Shown here: one piece after another, positions 47,394 through 59,900 of the stretch
How positions within the stretch are numbered: position 1 is the stretch's first letter
Layout of the letters: the number at the start of each line of letters is the position of its first letter
From: Phragmites australis
Lineage: Eukaryota; Streptophyta; Magnoliopsida; Poales; Poaceae
NCBI RefSeq assembly: GCF_958298935.1
Contig: NC_084921.1
Location: forward strand, 43,309,001-43,373,000
Direction of reading: 5' to 3'
DNA length: 64,000 nt
Notes under the pieces: model-generated
The model's database searches: none
What the model saw: the letters and a program-made list of their open reading frames with translations, nothing else
What the model was told of the DNA's origin: nothing
Position numbers and translations under genes: made by a program

Positions 47394-48865
47394 ACTAGAA
47401 GGTATTCAAAGACTCAAATTGGTTCAAACTAGTTTTATAATTGAATTTGAGTATAGATATGTTGCACTATTAAGAGGAATGCGGCGTATAACATTTTGAT
47501 GTATCTCTGTGCTCAAGAGTATCTAACCAACCCAAAAGTGAGATACACAAAACACCCACGAATATCGGGAACATTTTGAACTTGGGTTTGTGTTGAGAAT
47601 TCGCTTTAGGAGTCCGATGCCGAAAGTGTGAAAATATCTAATCGGGTTTCAAATTGTTCTTAGTTTTGATCCAATGTGCTTGAGATCATGTTTTCTGGTG
47701 GGATAGCCAGCCCTCTGAATAAGCCTACCGTAATATCCAAAATCGTCGAAATCAGATATTAGAATCAAAAGTTATCATCGTTTTTCAGAGGGTCAACTGT
47801 GCTGATTTCAGAAGTTCTGGATTGACCAGAAGCTTAGGATGACATCCGGTTTGGGGTTCTCTATCATGGTTTGAAGTACCAATCTGAAAGTTCCGAATTG
47901 GCTGAAAGTTCCAGATGACATCCGGTTCAGGGTTCTCTGTCGTGGTTTGAAGTTTCAATCCGGAAGCTCTGAATTATACTGTCTGTTGGCTTTAACAGCT
48001 AGTTTTTAGGAGCTGAGTATAAATACCCTCTCACCCCCTCTTTTTTGTGCTGCTGGTGCTCCCATGAAAATACTTAAAGCCAAAACCATTAAAGCTCTCC
48101 CACTCCACTTTAGTGTGAGATTTGAGAAGAGAAGTTGGTTGGGTTGAGAGGTTGAAAGTTTGAGAGCAAGTGAGCATAACTCCCATCTTGAACACTTGAG
48201 TTCATCAGCAAGAAGTTCATCGTCACGTTTGTTACTCTTGGAGTTTAGAGCTCTTAAGCGGCTATGTGTCATCGGTGAGCACCCAAGTTTGTGGTATGCC
48301 GCGGGAAGTTTGTGAAGGTTTAGATTTCACCTTCACAACGGAAGGAATCAATATTGAAAGCCCAAGCTCAAGTGTGACCGAGCTTGGTGAGGAAAAAGGT
48401 TGAAAGAGACCTGACTTAAGTGTGACCAAGCCCCTCAATGAAGATGTAGGAACCTCAAGTGAAGATGTTAGAACTTCGGGAAACAAATCGTGCGTCTCCT
48501 CTCTTTGTTTGTTTGTTCTTGAGTTCTTGCTTTCTATTTGTGTATATTTGCTTGATCTACTTGCTCGTATGAATTTGATTGCAGGTGCTCTGTGGATCTT
48601 CTTAGAATCATCATTTGAAACACATGACTTAGTTTGTTTTGAGCTAAAACTCATTAGGCATAGCTAGATCTCCTTTTTGCTTTGTATAGTCGAAAGTTCT
48701 GAGCTGAATCGGGAAGTTTCGGATTGAAGCTCCGGATTATGTATAATATGCTACAAAGCTCTGAACTCGAAAGTTCTGGATTCTGTATAATCCGGTGCAT
48801 AGTTTTAATTTTGTAGGAACATCTATTCATCCCCCTCTAGTCGACATTATTGTCCTTTCAGATAT

Positions 48866-49377
48866 CCATCTTTAGGATATATTGTATTTCTAATAAACCC
48901 TTATATATTAATTCCTCATCAGTTAACTTTGTCGTTATTGCACAAGGTGGTCCTACTTGTCATACAAACGGAGTAAGCCGCATCGCATGTGTTTGACTTA
49001 GGGTCCGTTTGGTAGGGTTCATATTCTCCCCAAAATATTTCGGTTCTAGTTTCCTTTTGAAAACGTTTCTCTAGTGAATCCAAATCATTTTATGCAATTG
49101 TTTGGTTAGTTAGATGAATTATGATTCTCGATATAGGATGTCATTTGTAAATGAGAAGGAAGTGATTTAGAAACGAAAAAAAATCCGTTGACAAGAATAC
49201 ATAATTATTATTATATATTCTATAAATATCGTATATCTATAAGGAGTAAATGACGATCATGCATATCTTACATGTTCTGGTGTGTATCATAACCATTGCA
49301 GAGTATGATATAGAGATAAAATACAATGAAGGTAATCATATCAAATGGGGAAGCTATCCGCTATTCGAGAAGGTCTT
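48866..49377. other. Spacer with MITE-like repeat copy B
   Basis: Contains the second copy (about 49012-49190) of the repeat also present at 34140-34345, starting GGGTCCGTTTGGTAGGG. The rest is AT-rich with nothing recognised. Confidence 0.5.
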
Positions 49378-50194
49378 TGTAGGATCTAGGATACCAGCTA
49401 TATGGGGTGTAACACCCTAAATTTTAAATTTTTGGAATAGTTTAAAATTTTGCTAGAATTAAATAGAAGTTGTAGATTTTGTTCAATTTAGAAGAAAATT
49501 AATTTCTAAATTTAATTTGACATAGGTTATATCTATATTTGATGCATTCATGCTGCAGTAGTTGCAATAGGTTTTATGGGTGAAAAATGTTTGCAAAAAG
49601 TTTATTAGAAGGTGCTTGTTTTAAATATCTTATGAAAATAGTTTAGAAATAAAATGAAAAGTATTTCCTAAATTCCTAAACCTAACCGGGCCAATTTGCT
49701 TCCTAAAGCTAGGCCCAAAATCCACCTCTCTCCCCTCCTAGGCCGCCCTTTCCCTCCCTCTCCCGCTTTGGCCTCGCCCGACCACTTCCCCCGCCCACCT
49801 CTTTTGTGCTTTGGGCCGACCGGCCTGCCCAGCATCCGAGCCGACCATCTCTCGTTCCGAGACGCTTCCCTCTCCCACCCCGTCTCTCTGTGGTGTGGTC
49901 CTAAGTCGAGCCGCATCGCAGCCGAGCCGTTCCGCCCGGCTCCCTTTCTTCCTCCTCTCTCTAGTGATTCCGCCCCCAAATCTCGTTGGGGATTCAAAAT
50001 CCAATCACCTCCCCGAGTCGTTTCTCGCTAAATCAATGCCACGCTCGTGATCCTCGCCTCTCCATTATACGACGCATGAAACCGTCCAGGTCCCCCTCCC
50101 CTCTTTCCTTCTCTTTTACTCCGAATTATGGCATGTGGCCGCCAGTTTGGAAATGGCTCCGACCATCCTGCTCTTCCTCCCTGAGCTCCCTTCT

Positions 50195-50205
50195 CCCTAT
50201 TTAAG
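50195..50205 (+). promoter_or_regulatory. Candidate TATA box of the solo LTR
   Basis: CCCTATTTAAG lies within the solo LTR, followed by a C/T-rich leader. It is a plausible LTR promoter core. Activity is inferred, not shown. Confidence 0.4.
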
Positions 50206-52368
50206 CCCATCCAGAGCATTGTGCACCTGTTCTCCACCTCGTCCGACTGCTCTTGCCCTCTCTCAATCGCTTTTGCATCGTCGCCGTGCTTCTTCGTCCC
50301 CTCCTCTGGTGGGAGCACCACCACCGCGTTCTTCTTGGCAACCGAGCTATCTTTGACCCCGTTTCTCCCCTCTATGGCATCGCAGGGTCGCCGGAGGGTC
50401 ATCCCACCGCTCCTCAATATCGCCCGAGCCCTAGAGCACCGTCTTCGCCGAGCATCATCGACCTCCGCCACCATCCCCGAGCACTTCCCGGCCATCAAGA
50501 CCCCTCGGTAAAGACCCCCGTGGGCTCCTCTTCCTTTTGCGGTAGATCCCATCGAGTTTCGTGGCTGGATGCATGATTTCACGCATCTCTGGTGAGGCTC
50601 CGGCCACCCACCACCATAGACCGGCTGCTGCCCGTGTCCGCACTGCATGGCCCGAGTTCATCCGCCCTCTATCAAATCCCGACCGTCTGATCTTGATCCA
50701 ACGATCGAGATCGCGTACCCCTTCAGTCTTGTGTAATCGGTCCACCGTGGACCAATGGACCAGTCTCCAGCACGTGGTCGATAGACCTGTTCCATGCATT
50801 TTTCAATTGAAAAATAATTCTATTTTGATTTATGATGTCATAAATAAGATTTTCAGTATAAAAACAAATCGGTTTATTCTCATAAATCAAGTAGAATTTA
50901 CAGAAAAGCCCCTAGAACTTCAAAAACTTATAACTTTTTGCTCGCAGCTCCGATTTGGGCGATTTTCATGCTCAAATATTTGTAGCGACATGTAGAATCT
51001 TTTTATAGGATTTTTGCCTAGTTTTAGTATTGTTTTGTGTTGTTAGTAATTTCCTTGTATGCTTTTTTCGGTGTGTCATTAGGAGGTGATCAGTTTGGGA
51101 ATCTGCAAGATCAAGTTTTTGAAGACTTAGAGCAATCATCAGCTAAAGGCAAGTGTCCTTGAATATCTTGCCCCTATTTTATGATATTTATGTAGTTGTT
51201 TATCCTTCATTGAATGCTTGTCTAAATTGAAATCCTATGTTAGGGTTTACTAGATTCTGTATGATTATCCTTATCGTCATTGATGAATCGTAGGTAATGA
51301 TGAGTAGTTATGCTAGTGATGTCATAATTAGGTAAATGTTAATCTTGACTAATGTCTATGCAACAAGAACTGAGTATGGTAATTTTGAAGCAACATGGTA
51401 TAGGGATCCTAATAGGATGTTTGTGTGCTGATGGTGCGGGAATGCACATGTGCGGGTAATGCACAGTTGGTTTGTGGTTGTTCCTGTGTGAGATCCTACA
51501 GACCGGTTCTTAAAGCATGTAACCCAGCAAAACCGCACAACCACAAGGCTTATATGGGTACGGTCTGGCCAATTAATTAGCTACCCCTCTGATTCTGTGG
51601 GTACGAGTGGACAGTTGTGTGACACAAGAGGGGCTTCTGCAGTGATGGAATCATTGTTAGCGGTGAAACCTCAGTAAGTGTCGTTAAGTTGGCGGGAGCT
51701 TTATGAAGGCCTTGTAGTGAGAACCCGACTCTACACCCTGTAAGTATGAAGCAACACGAGAATCATGACTCGTGGAGAAAGCTGTGTAAACTCTGCAGAG
51801 TGTCAAACTGATCAATCAGTCATGCTCACGGTCAAGAGCGGCTTGGACTTCTTCTTGATTAGCTGGGATCAGGATTTTGGTATGAATAGTCGGGTAGTCG
51901 GGTAATAAAATTACCTGGTGACTCTAGGTAGTCGGATGGAATCCGATGAGTCATTCCTTTTATTATAGTTGTTTCTTCACACTTAGTGAATAGGATGCCT
52001 GTTGTTGAAGTCATAGGTTAAGGTTGCTTAGTGCTATTAATCAGTGTCTAACATTTCCTTGACTTAAGCCCCATATCATGCTTTTCTACACTTGCGGAGT
52101 ATATTATTATACTTACACCCGTTGTCCCTTTCTTCGATGAAGCCGTCAATGAAGCTACATCCTTCGGTGAAGACGACTTTGACCCGGAGCTCCTGTTCTA
52201 GGCTGGTGTGCCCCCGGTTGACGCATGTGGAAGATGAAAGACCCTTTGGCGCTAGAGTTTTTTTTTTCTTTTCCGCTGTGTTTTTCTTCTAGACCGTCGA
52301 GTACTTTTGTAATAAGTTAGGATAATATTGTAATCGTGCCACTGTGATGATACACTGACGATATAACG

Positions 52369-54033
52369 TGAAAGGATCTAATGGCCCTAGAGGGGGGTGA
52401 ATAGGGCACTAATTTAAAACTAAACCAACTACCGATTTCTAGAACAAGAAGCAACCTTAGCCTAGAAAGCAACTAGACAACATAGCAAGCTAGAAAGGTA
52501 AGAACACACATGCAAGCATATAAAATATAAGTAAAGTGCGGAATTGAAACTTTCATGAAAGAAATGCTAGAAGCAAAATGCGGAATGTAACAAGAGTAGG
52601 GAAAGAGGACACTGAGTTTTTTCCGAGGTATCGAAGAGTTGGCACTCTCCACTAATCCTCGTTGGAGCATCCACACAAGGATGTCACTTCCTCTTTAGTC
52701 ACTGAGACTCAAGTGCTCACTAGTGATTGCCACTTCTCCATCTCCGGATTGGCGGGTATCAAACCAAGTACACGAGCTTCCCGGGGCTCCCACAAGACCT
52801 CCAAGAGCTCACCGAGAACACCTCCAATCTCCACGATCAGCTAGGTGTTGCCAACCACCAAGAGTAATAAGCTAATTGGTTCACTTGATCCTAATCAAGC
52901 CTAAAACAACAACTAGATGCATGCTCACTACTCTTGGAGTACTAATGGAGTCCTTAATCTTTAATTAAGAACTTGCAAATCACTTCAAGTGCTTTCCCTT
53001 GTTTCTAGATGACACAAAATGTGTATGAATGCTTCTGGGTTGTAAGAGAGACGAATGAAACTAAGTGAGGAGATTTATGTAGGCTAGAAGTCCAAATCTA
53101 GCTGTTGCCCAACCATTTACTTTTTCTGTGAACACCGGATGGTCTGGTCCATATGTCTCTGTCAACATCGGACAATCCGATGAGTTAACTTTTTTCACCT
53201 GCTGATTTGACAGTTGTCAGTAGCCATTACAAAATGCTCCAGTGTTCTTCCATATAGCATCACTGAATAGTCTGGTGAGTTATACTCTATTTCCTAAAAA
53301 ATACGAAGCTTCTGTTAAATGGTCCGGTGATGACTCCTTTAAGTCACCAGACAATCCGGTCAGTTCCACTCTGATTTTCTCCAAAAATACCGAGCTTCTG
53401 TTAAATGGTTCGGTGTATGAATCCTTCAGATCACCGGACAATCCGGCGCATATAACTTCACATTTCTCTGAAAAATGATTCTTCTGTTAAATGCTCCGGT
53501 GTATAGTTCCTTCCATCACCGGACAATCCGGTGAGTTCAGTTGAAGTCTTCTCAGAAAAGACAAATAATCCGGTGAGTAAAAAACCTTCTCACACAGGAC
53601 AATCTGGTGAGAACAAACTTCCTGAAACTCGTCCAATTCAATCGACTTTGAGTTCTAACTTCTCACCCATGGATTTCTTTGAGCTACCTAGTGCTATATT
53701 TTCGCAAGTGTGCATCCAACTATGTCTAGACTCAACTAGATCAAGCTACAACACTTAGCCCCCTTTATAGTATGGTCAAAAGACAAAACAAGACCTATAA
53801 CTACTCCAAGTGTCCTTCATCACCTTGTGACACTCAGAACTAGAATATCCTTAATCTTGACGTAAAAGTCCTTTGATCGACCAATAGAATTCGATGAGGG
53901 ACCAAGAAAACCATTCAATCATTGTGAATTAAAGAATTTGAATTCCAACAAAAACATACGCATTAGTCACAATGATATGGTTATCATTAATCACCAAAAC
54001 ACTTACCACTTACCTAGGGGTCTAGATGCTACA
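52369..54033 (-). mobile_element. Innermost copia-like solo LTR
   Basis: Begins TGAAAGGATCTAATGGCCCT and ends AGGGGTCTAGATGCTACA, the same family layout as 44741-47393 in the same orientation. Flanks TAACG (52364-52368) and GAACG (54034-54038) match at 4 of 5 positions and restore the interrupted gypsy-like LTR when the insert is removed. 1.67 kb. Contains an ~85-bp tandem array. Confidence 0.75.
53218..53562. repeat. ~85-bp tandem array with CACCGGACAATCCGGTG palindromes
   Basis: About four diverged units (near 53218, 53304, 53391 and 53477). Each has a TTCTGTTAAATGGTCCGGTG-like opening, then TCACCGGACAATCCGGTGAG, then a CT-rich spacer ending in AAAAATAC or similar. Each unit holds two opposed CCGGTG arms. 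A partial unit continues to about 53610. Confidence 0.8.
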
Positions 54034-54820
54034 GAACGCATGCATGAAACTTGATCCTGGTATACATGTGGTTGTACCTGGTTTTGTTCCTTTAAAACCA
54101 TGTGTTACAGGGGGTGAATAGGCGTTTTTAAAACTAATTGCTAAGTGATCAAGAAAACTTGCAGAAACAAACTAAAGATCACTAAAAGCTATGTCAAGGT
54201 TTGCAATCATTGGGTGATATGCAACAATTTATATTCTAGGAAGATAAATTGCATGAAAGTAAATAGCTCAATAATAAAGTAAATAGCTTCTAATCCACGT
54301 TGAGGCGAGTTTAAGATTCTAACCTCTTGTCTATCAAATATCCGATTCTCACACGAAGAAAGGGCTCACATCGAGCAACTTGATCTTAAGCCGGAATAAA
54401 GCAATGAACTACTCACTATTTTGATTTCACTAGAGTAGCACTTTGCCACTCCGACGAGACGTGCTCAACGCCTCTCACAATCACCGTCGTGGCTCCTTCA
54501 CAATCTTCTTTGAAGGGCTCAACAACACAACAACCTCCAAGCCATCTAGGAGGTGGCAATCTCCAAGAGTAACAAGTTGATGATGCTACTTGAAGGATCA
54601 CTAGTATTTTAATGCTCAAACTCTTCAAAGTTATGCACTAGATGCTCTCACACTCTCAAGTATGCAACTACTAAGCCAAGAGATGGAGAGAAGGAGGGCA
54701 AGAGCTCAAATGTATTGTGTTGAAGTGCTAGGGATCTCCCTTGAATCAACCAAGTGACTATATATAGGTCACACTCTAAAATATGACCGTTTCTATTGAT
54801 TTGACACCTCTGCGACACTG

Positions 54821-55206
54821 ACGGTCAGACCGTCGGCCGTTCAACGACTATAAAGTCATGATAATGACTTCTGACATAGGCTGACAGTCAGAACGCCAAC
54901 CCTCTCGTTCAGACCGCAAGTAGGGAAGAGAGTGCCAAAACTCTTTGTTCTCGGGCGGTTAGACTCGCCATGCCTAGCGGTCAAACCACCAACCAGAGCG
55001 GAAGGTCTGAGCCCCTCTGTTCCTTGATGGTCAGATCAGGCCGCACCACAGTCAGACCAGGACTGAGGTCTGAACACATCTCAAATATGGTTATACAATG
55101 GTCAGACCAGTATAGCCCTTCGGTCAGACCATGACACTTGAAACTTGAACATAACAGCCTTTGCTATACAATGGTCACACCGGCCGTTCTGGCGGTCAGA
55201 CCGTCA
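54821..55206. repeat. Cluster of CGGTCAGACCG interrupted palindromes
   Basis: ACGGTCAGACCGT at 54821-54833, with related GGTCAGACC units near 55100, 55121 and 55192-55204 and weaker forms between, inside the outer LTR. The arms are complementary around a 3-nt centre. The sequence differs from the CCGGAG motif of the LTR at 44741-47393, but the arrangement is the same. Confidence 0.8.
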
Positions 55207-55592
55207 CAACTTAGAAACACCTCAAAGGCCGTCTTTCTTTGGTTTCTCTCAAACAAAATTTTCCACTTTGTATGAAATACAAGTTTGAGCAATTGTGGTA
55301 TTATAAATGTCTCAAGTAAACACAAATCAACCCCTCTTAATAGTACGTCACTTATCCTATCAATCCAGTCAATTTTCTTCTCTAATTTCCTTTGTCCGGT
55401 AAAAGAAAATACCATACAATTATACCGTTGCCTTAAGCTAGCTATTTTCATATTTTACACACATACTTCTTCTAACTTAGTAACACCTTTGTGACTAACT
55501 TTTTCATAATTCAAATAAATATGTTAATCCATAAATTTTTTATTATCATTAATTACCAAAACACGAATTAGAGGTCTAGATGCTTTAGTCTC

Positions 55593-56819
55593 CTAGATAT
55601 CCGAAAGATTAACAGATTGAAAAGGTTATGCCCAAAAGAGCATGGGTAGTATACGCTGGTGTTCCCCACCTATAAAAGAAAGTTCTTCCTTTGGAGTGAT
55701 GATGCAGTCACTCCAGCAGCAGCATGCTACCCAACTTGTGCCTTTAGATCTACGGAGCTGCGAGACCCAGAACAAATCTAGTTGGGTAGAATCATCAACA
55801 CTCATCGAAGATCCACGACAAAAGCAACCCTCATCTAACTAGGGCTTGAACAGTAGGAACACGAATAAATCTGCTTAGTATCTTAGGACTAGATCCATAC
55901 ATCCTTTATTGTAAACTCTAATCTCAAGATTGATCAAGACAAGACATGACGTAGAATTATTATCCACTCGAAGGTACGAACCTATATAAATATTGTGTCT
56001 CTCTTTACGGTATTCTTCGACGACCACACAAGTATCCCTTTATTTACATTACAAATATTGGCAGCCATGCATAATTCCATGACAACCATCTTTTGCCTGT
56101 TTCTCCCTTGCAGTTTAAAAAAGAGGAATGCCTTTTCCGCTTTGGATTCAAATCACCTTAAAAAAACATTGTTTGTTTGGTAGGGAGTTCATTGATTTTG
56201 ATCAAAATTCAAAACGTTTCTCGCATCCGAATGAAGCCACTAACATTTGTTTGTGGATCTCACGAGAGATGTGCAGCATGTGAAAATAGGTAGGTCATAT
56301 ATAAGACCTATCCCAATACTCTAATATGGTTGATTTCTTAGACATTAGTTAGGTGTCCACGTAAACAAAAATCTGATGTGACAAACTATTTAAAGAGTAG
56401 AGAGATGAAACAGAAACAAAAGAAACTAGCTAGTTGAATCATTCAAGACGTAAGACACTGTATTAGAACACTATAATTTCTTCCTTATGCTCTCTTTCCA
56501 TCCATATTTAATCCTCACGCCCTTATGACACAAGCATTACTCACATGTTCTCTCCCTGTAAAACAACACAATTAGCCACTGACCAAAATAATAGTTTTGA
56601 TCACACTATATATAAATATTAATTATCTTAAAGACTAAAAAAACAACATATAGACACTATATTATTGAAATCTTATCTTTTAATACTATTTTTTTTTCAC
56701 TATCCTCTAATATATCATTTAAAACCAAATCATTGGGAGTGGCCTAACTTCTTCCTGTGTTGTACATGGGATCGTGGCATTAAACTGGCGGCTCATGCTA
56801 TCAACCGATTCAGAGTAGT
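55593..56819. other. Intergenic, upstream of RTN4IP1-like gene
   Basis: AT-rich. The part near 56150-56215 (TTGTTTGGTAGGGAGTTC) resembles a MITE end. No gene is supported. The last few hundred bases probably contain the promoter of the oxidoreductase gene, but I see no decisive core element. Confidence 0.4.
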
Positions 56820-56975
56820 ATGAGCCGTGGAACCTCCCATCGATGGACGAGATCTCTTCTTCCCCGACAACGCACTCTCCTGGCTGGGAGCCGGACACAT
56901 CGCCACCACCTCGGCCGCTCGGCCGCTCGTCGCTCGGCGCAGCGCCTTCCCGGTCTCCAAGGGCGTCGCGTCGCC

Positions 56976-59900
56976 ATGTGGTGGAGGGCAACGAGGGCCT
57001 GCCGGAGGATCTCTGGAGCGCGGCCGGCGTCCACTGCGGTGGTGGAGGAGAAGACCTGCCGCGCCGTGGTGGTGCCTCGTTTCGGCGGGCCGGAGGTGCT
57101 GGAGGTCAGGAAGGGCTTGCCCGTTCCCGATCTGAAGCCACGGGAGGTGCTCGTGCGCGCACGCGCCGTCTCCATCAATCCCCTGGATTTGCGAGTGAGC
57201 GCCCCATTTTGAACCCACGCCCCTCCCATATGATTTGATTCCGTGATAAAATTGTCACCTGATGAGACTTGGATTGGGATAGGCGTTGTGTGAATTGCAT
57301 TGTAGAAATTTAGTGTCCATTGATTAATTTCTGCTCCCATGTGATTAATTACTGCTAGTTGACTGTTTACTAATGTTATAAACTGTCCTCGGTGTATTGT
57401 GAAGGAACAGAAGTATATAATAAAGGGTGGTATTTCATAATTTATGATCCCCAAATGAGTAATGTAGTGCTCTGTCTGTTGGAAAATATATCATGTTAGG
57501 AACTTGGAACTAATAAAATGCAGATGAATTTAAACAATCTGATAGACTCTGTCAAGTTGGCGCACACAGGAAAAAAAAAATGTAGATTGATGATTAAGTA
57601 AATTTTAGGTACAAGAATTGAAGTTGTATTCTTCTGTTACTGGAATTACAAAACCTCTTTAAGACTATCTTAGTCTGTTGTTTATTGTGATTTACGTCAG
57701 AAAAATATTGTTTGTCTTTAGATGCGATCTGGTTATGGGCGTTCCATATTTGAGCCACACCTGCCTCTGATCCTGGGTCGGGACATCAGTGGTGAAGTTG
57801 CAGCCACAGGGACTTCTGCGTCGTCATTTTCTATCGGGCAAGAAGTGTTCGGTGCGTTGCATCCAACAGCTCTCAGAGGGACATATGCTGATTATGCCAT
57901 TCTTCCGCTGGATGAGCTTACTCTCAAACCATCTACACTCAGTCATGTGGTAGGTATCACCGAGCCGTTAAATAATTTCCCCTTCTCCATGCTACTATTC
58001 TTTTAAGAAATGTAATGTTAGATTTACTTCCCGTCTGTTATTTTAGATGATTCTATGTTCTTGTATGGTAGTCTTGACTAAACTGAACTTGGCATACTGT
58101 TTTCTCTCCTATGAAATATATATTGACCCATTTCATGATATCTTCGGATTTTGTGACTGAAGGGCCATAAGGATGATGGTGATACGATGCCTTATTGACC
58201 TGACTAATCGATGTTCCAAAAAAAAAAAAATTCATATTTAGTGTTTGTTAGTGGAAAGAAGCATACATCATGACTGAAGACCTGGTTCTTTTTAGTCTTA
58301 CTTGCATCATTGCATGTGAAAAGGCTCTTACTACAATTTACTAGAAATGGATTAATTTTTTGTTATGTTGCAGGAGGCTAGTGCAATTCCATTTGCTGCA
58401 TTGACTGCATGGCGTGCTTTACATGGTACGGCTCGAATTTCTGAAGGGTAGGTCTGGTTAAACACCATTTGTTAGGCGGACTGCCAGTTGCTTGCTTTAG
58501 TTGATGGTTGATATAGTTTGATTCTTTGATTCACTTATGTGTTGTTAATGTAGCGAATCTGCTAATGTTGTTAGCATGGTCTGTAACAGTTAGTCTCACG
58601 ATCTTTTCATTTTATACTGATGTGATAAGAGCGATCCTCATAGTGCGCTTGTGGAGCGGACAGATGAATAACATATAGTACTGGCAAAAGTTAGTTTGGA
58701 TCCTGCACAATTTTGCATAATTATGAATTTATCTTTTGTAGAAGTTCTTGATAATAATTGCAAATTCTTATGGCATTCTGCAATCTGCACCGCTCTTCCC
58801 TTTCTTTGTCTTTTTCTGTATGCTCACTTGCTCAGCTGTATCATGGTCAATCTGAAAACCTTTCTGTTAGTTAGGTCAACTGCACACATGCATGCTCGCT
58901 TGTCATTATCAGCAAAATGTCAATTCACGCCTGATTGATTGGAAGCCTATTGAAGTTATTTCTATTTGTTTGTTTGAATTTGATGCAACCTATTGCTATT
59001 TTAGACAAAGAGTACTTGTGATTGGTGGAGGAGGAGCGGTTGGGCTAGCTGCCGTTCAACTTGCGGTAGCTGTTGGGTGTGGTGTTTCTGCTACCTGTGG
59101 AGCCCAGAGTATCGAGCGAGTTATGGGAGCTGGTGCTGAACAAGCTATTGATTACACCACTGAGGTAAAAAGCCTCTGGTGCTCTTGTCCTTATATGATC
59201 TTTAAAGTAGTAATGTTGTTAATTCTGTTGCCCTTCCATTGTCCTGAGTTCTTGATGCAACAACATACGCAAAGTTATTTAATGTGCCCTTGATTTGTCC
59301 AGTTGGTATCTTTTGAAATCTTGTTGCACATGTGAGCATCATTCTTTGTTGTAGCAGGATAGAAAATGTTGTATTTTATAGGAGTGATTTTGTAACTATT
59401 AGTATGATACTCAATACACTGCATGTGACATTCATGGCCTTCTTCTATCACTGTAGTTATATTATCATAATAGCTGATGGTTCATGTATACATGGAGAAA
59501 AAGGAAATTCCGGAGCTGACAATTCATGTATACATGGAGAAAAAGGAAATTTCGGCCAAATGTCAGTTTGCCCCTTTGCTTTATGATGCTGGAGAACTGC
59601 TTGATCCTTTGCACCTTAGTTGTCTTCTGATGCTCTCATTTGCCCAAAAAAGCTGTAATATACTTGCAGATATGTGCGACGCCTTGGACACCTAAATCTG
59701 TGTTTTGGATTAGGTCTAATGTAACTATTTATTCTCTAGTATTAAGATCCTGTAAATATAAACTTGCAGGGGAATGCTCCTGGTGTCCAGTAGTATTGTA
59801 TGCTGGCTTGAATTGTTGCACAATTGTGTGGACTCTAATGTATATAGTTGTGATAGAAGATACTGGAATATTTAGTTCTTATTGACTGAGAAAGCATATG

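Larger units (their letters stand above)
43901..48860 (+). mobile_element. Copia-like solo LTR interrupted by an inverted relative
   Basis: Starts TGAAAGTGCATCTAGCCCCT and ends ATTATTGTCCTTTCA, flanked by identical GATAT (43896-43900, 48861-48865). Removing the insert at 44741-47393 and one copy of its target duplication leaves about 2.3 kb. The terminal sequences resemble grass Ty1/copia LTRs of the SIRE/Maximus type (inference). A TATA-like GTATAAATACC lies near 48016. No gag or pol. Confidence 0.8.
49408..54109 (+). mobile_element. ~3-kb gypsy-like solo LTR, middle level of the nest
   Basis: Begins TGTAACACCCTAAATTTT and ends AACCATGTGTTACA. It is inserted in a G-run of the outer LTR (flanks TGGGG and GGGGG). 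It is itself interrupted at 52369-54033; the right 71 bp continue at 54039. No gag or pol. A CTATTTAAG TATA-like box near 50197, followed by a pyrimidine-rich leader, supports plus as the sense strand. The long open frames at 49696-50648 lie within this LTR and show no protein domain. Confidence 0.75.
49378..55587 (-). mobile_element. Outermost copia-like LTR of a three-level nest
   Basis: The left end, TGTAGGATCTAGGATACC, runs only 30 bp before it is interrupted at 49408. It resumes at 54110 with GGGGGTGAATAGGCG and ends AGGTCTAGATGCTTTA at 55587. Flanks GTCTT (49373-49377) and GTCTC (55588-55592) match at 4 of 5 positions. The GGGTGAATAGGCGTTTTTAA block after the insert matches the start of the LTR at 44741, which confirms the family. 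About 1.5 kb of LTR remains after removing the insert. Confidence 0.7.

Noticed and set aside
49696..50648. Several long frames (up to 206 residues) on both strands
   Set aside because: They lie inside a solo LTR, are GC-driven, overlap each other and show no gag, pol or cellular domain.
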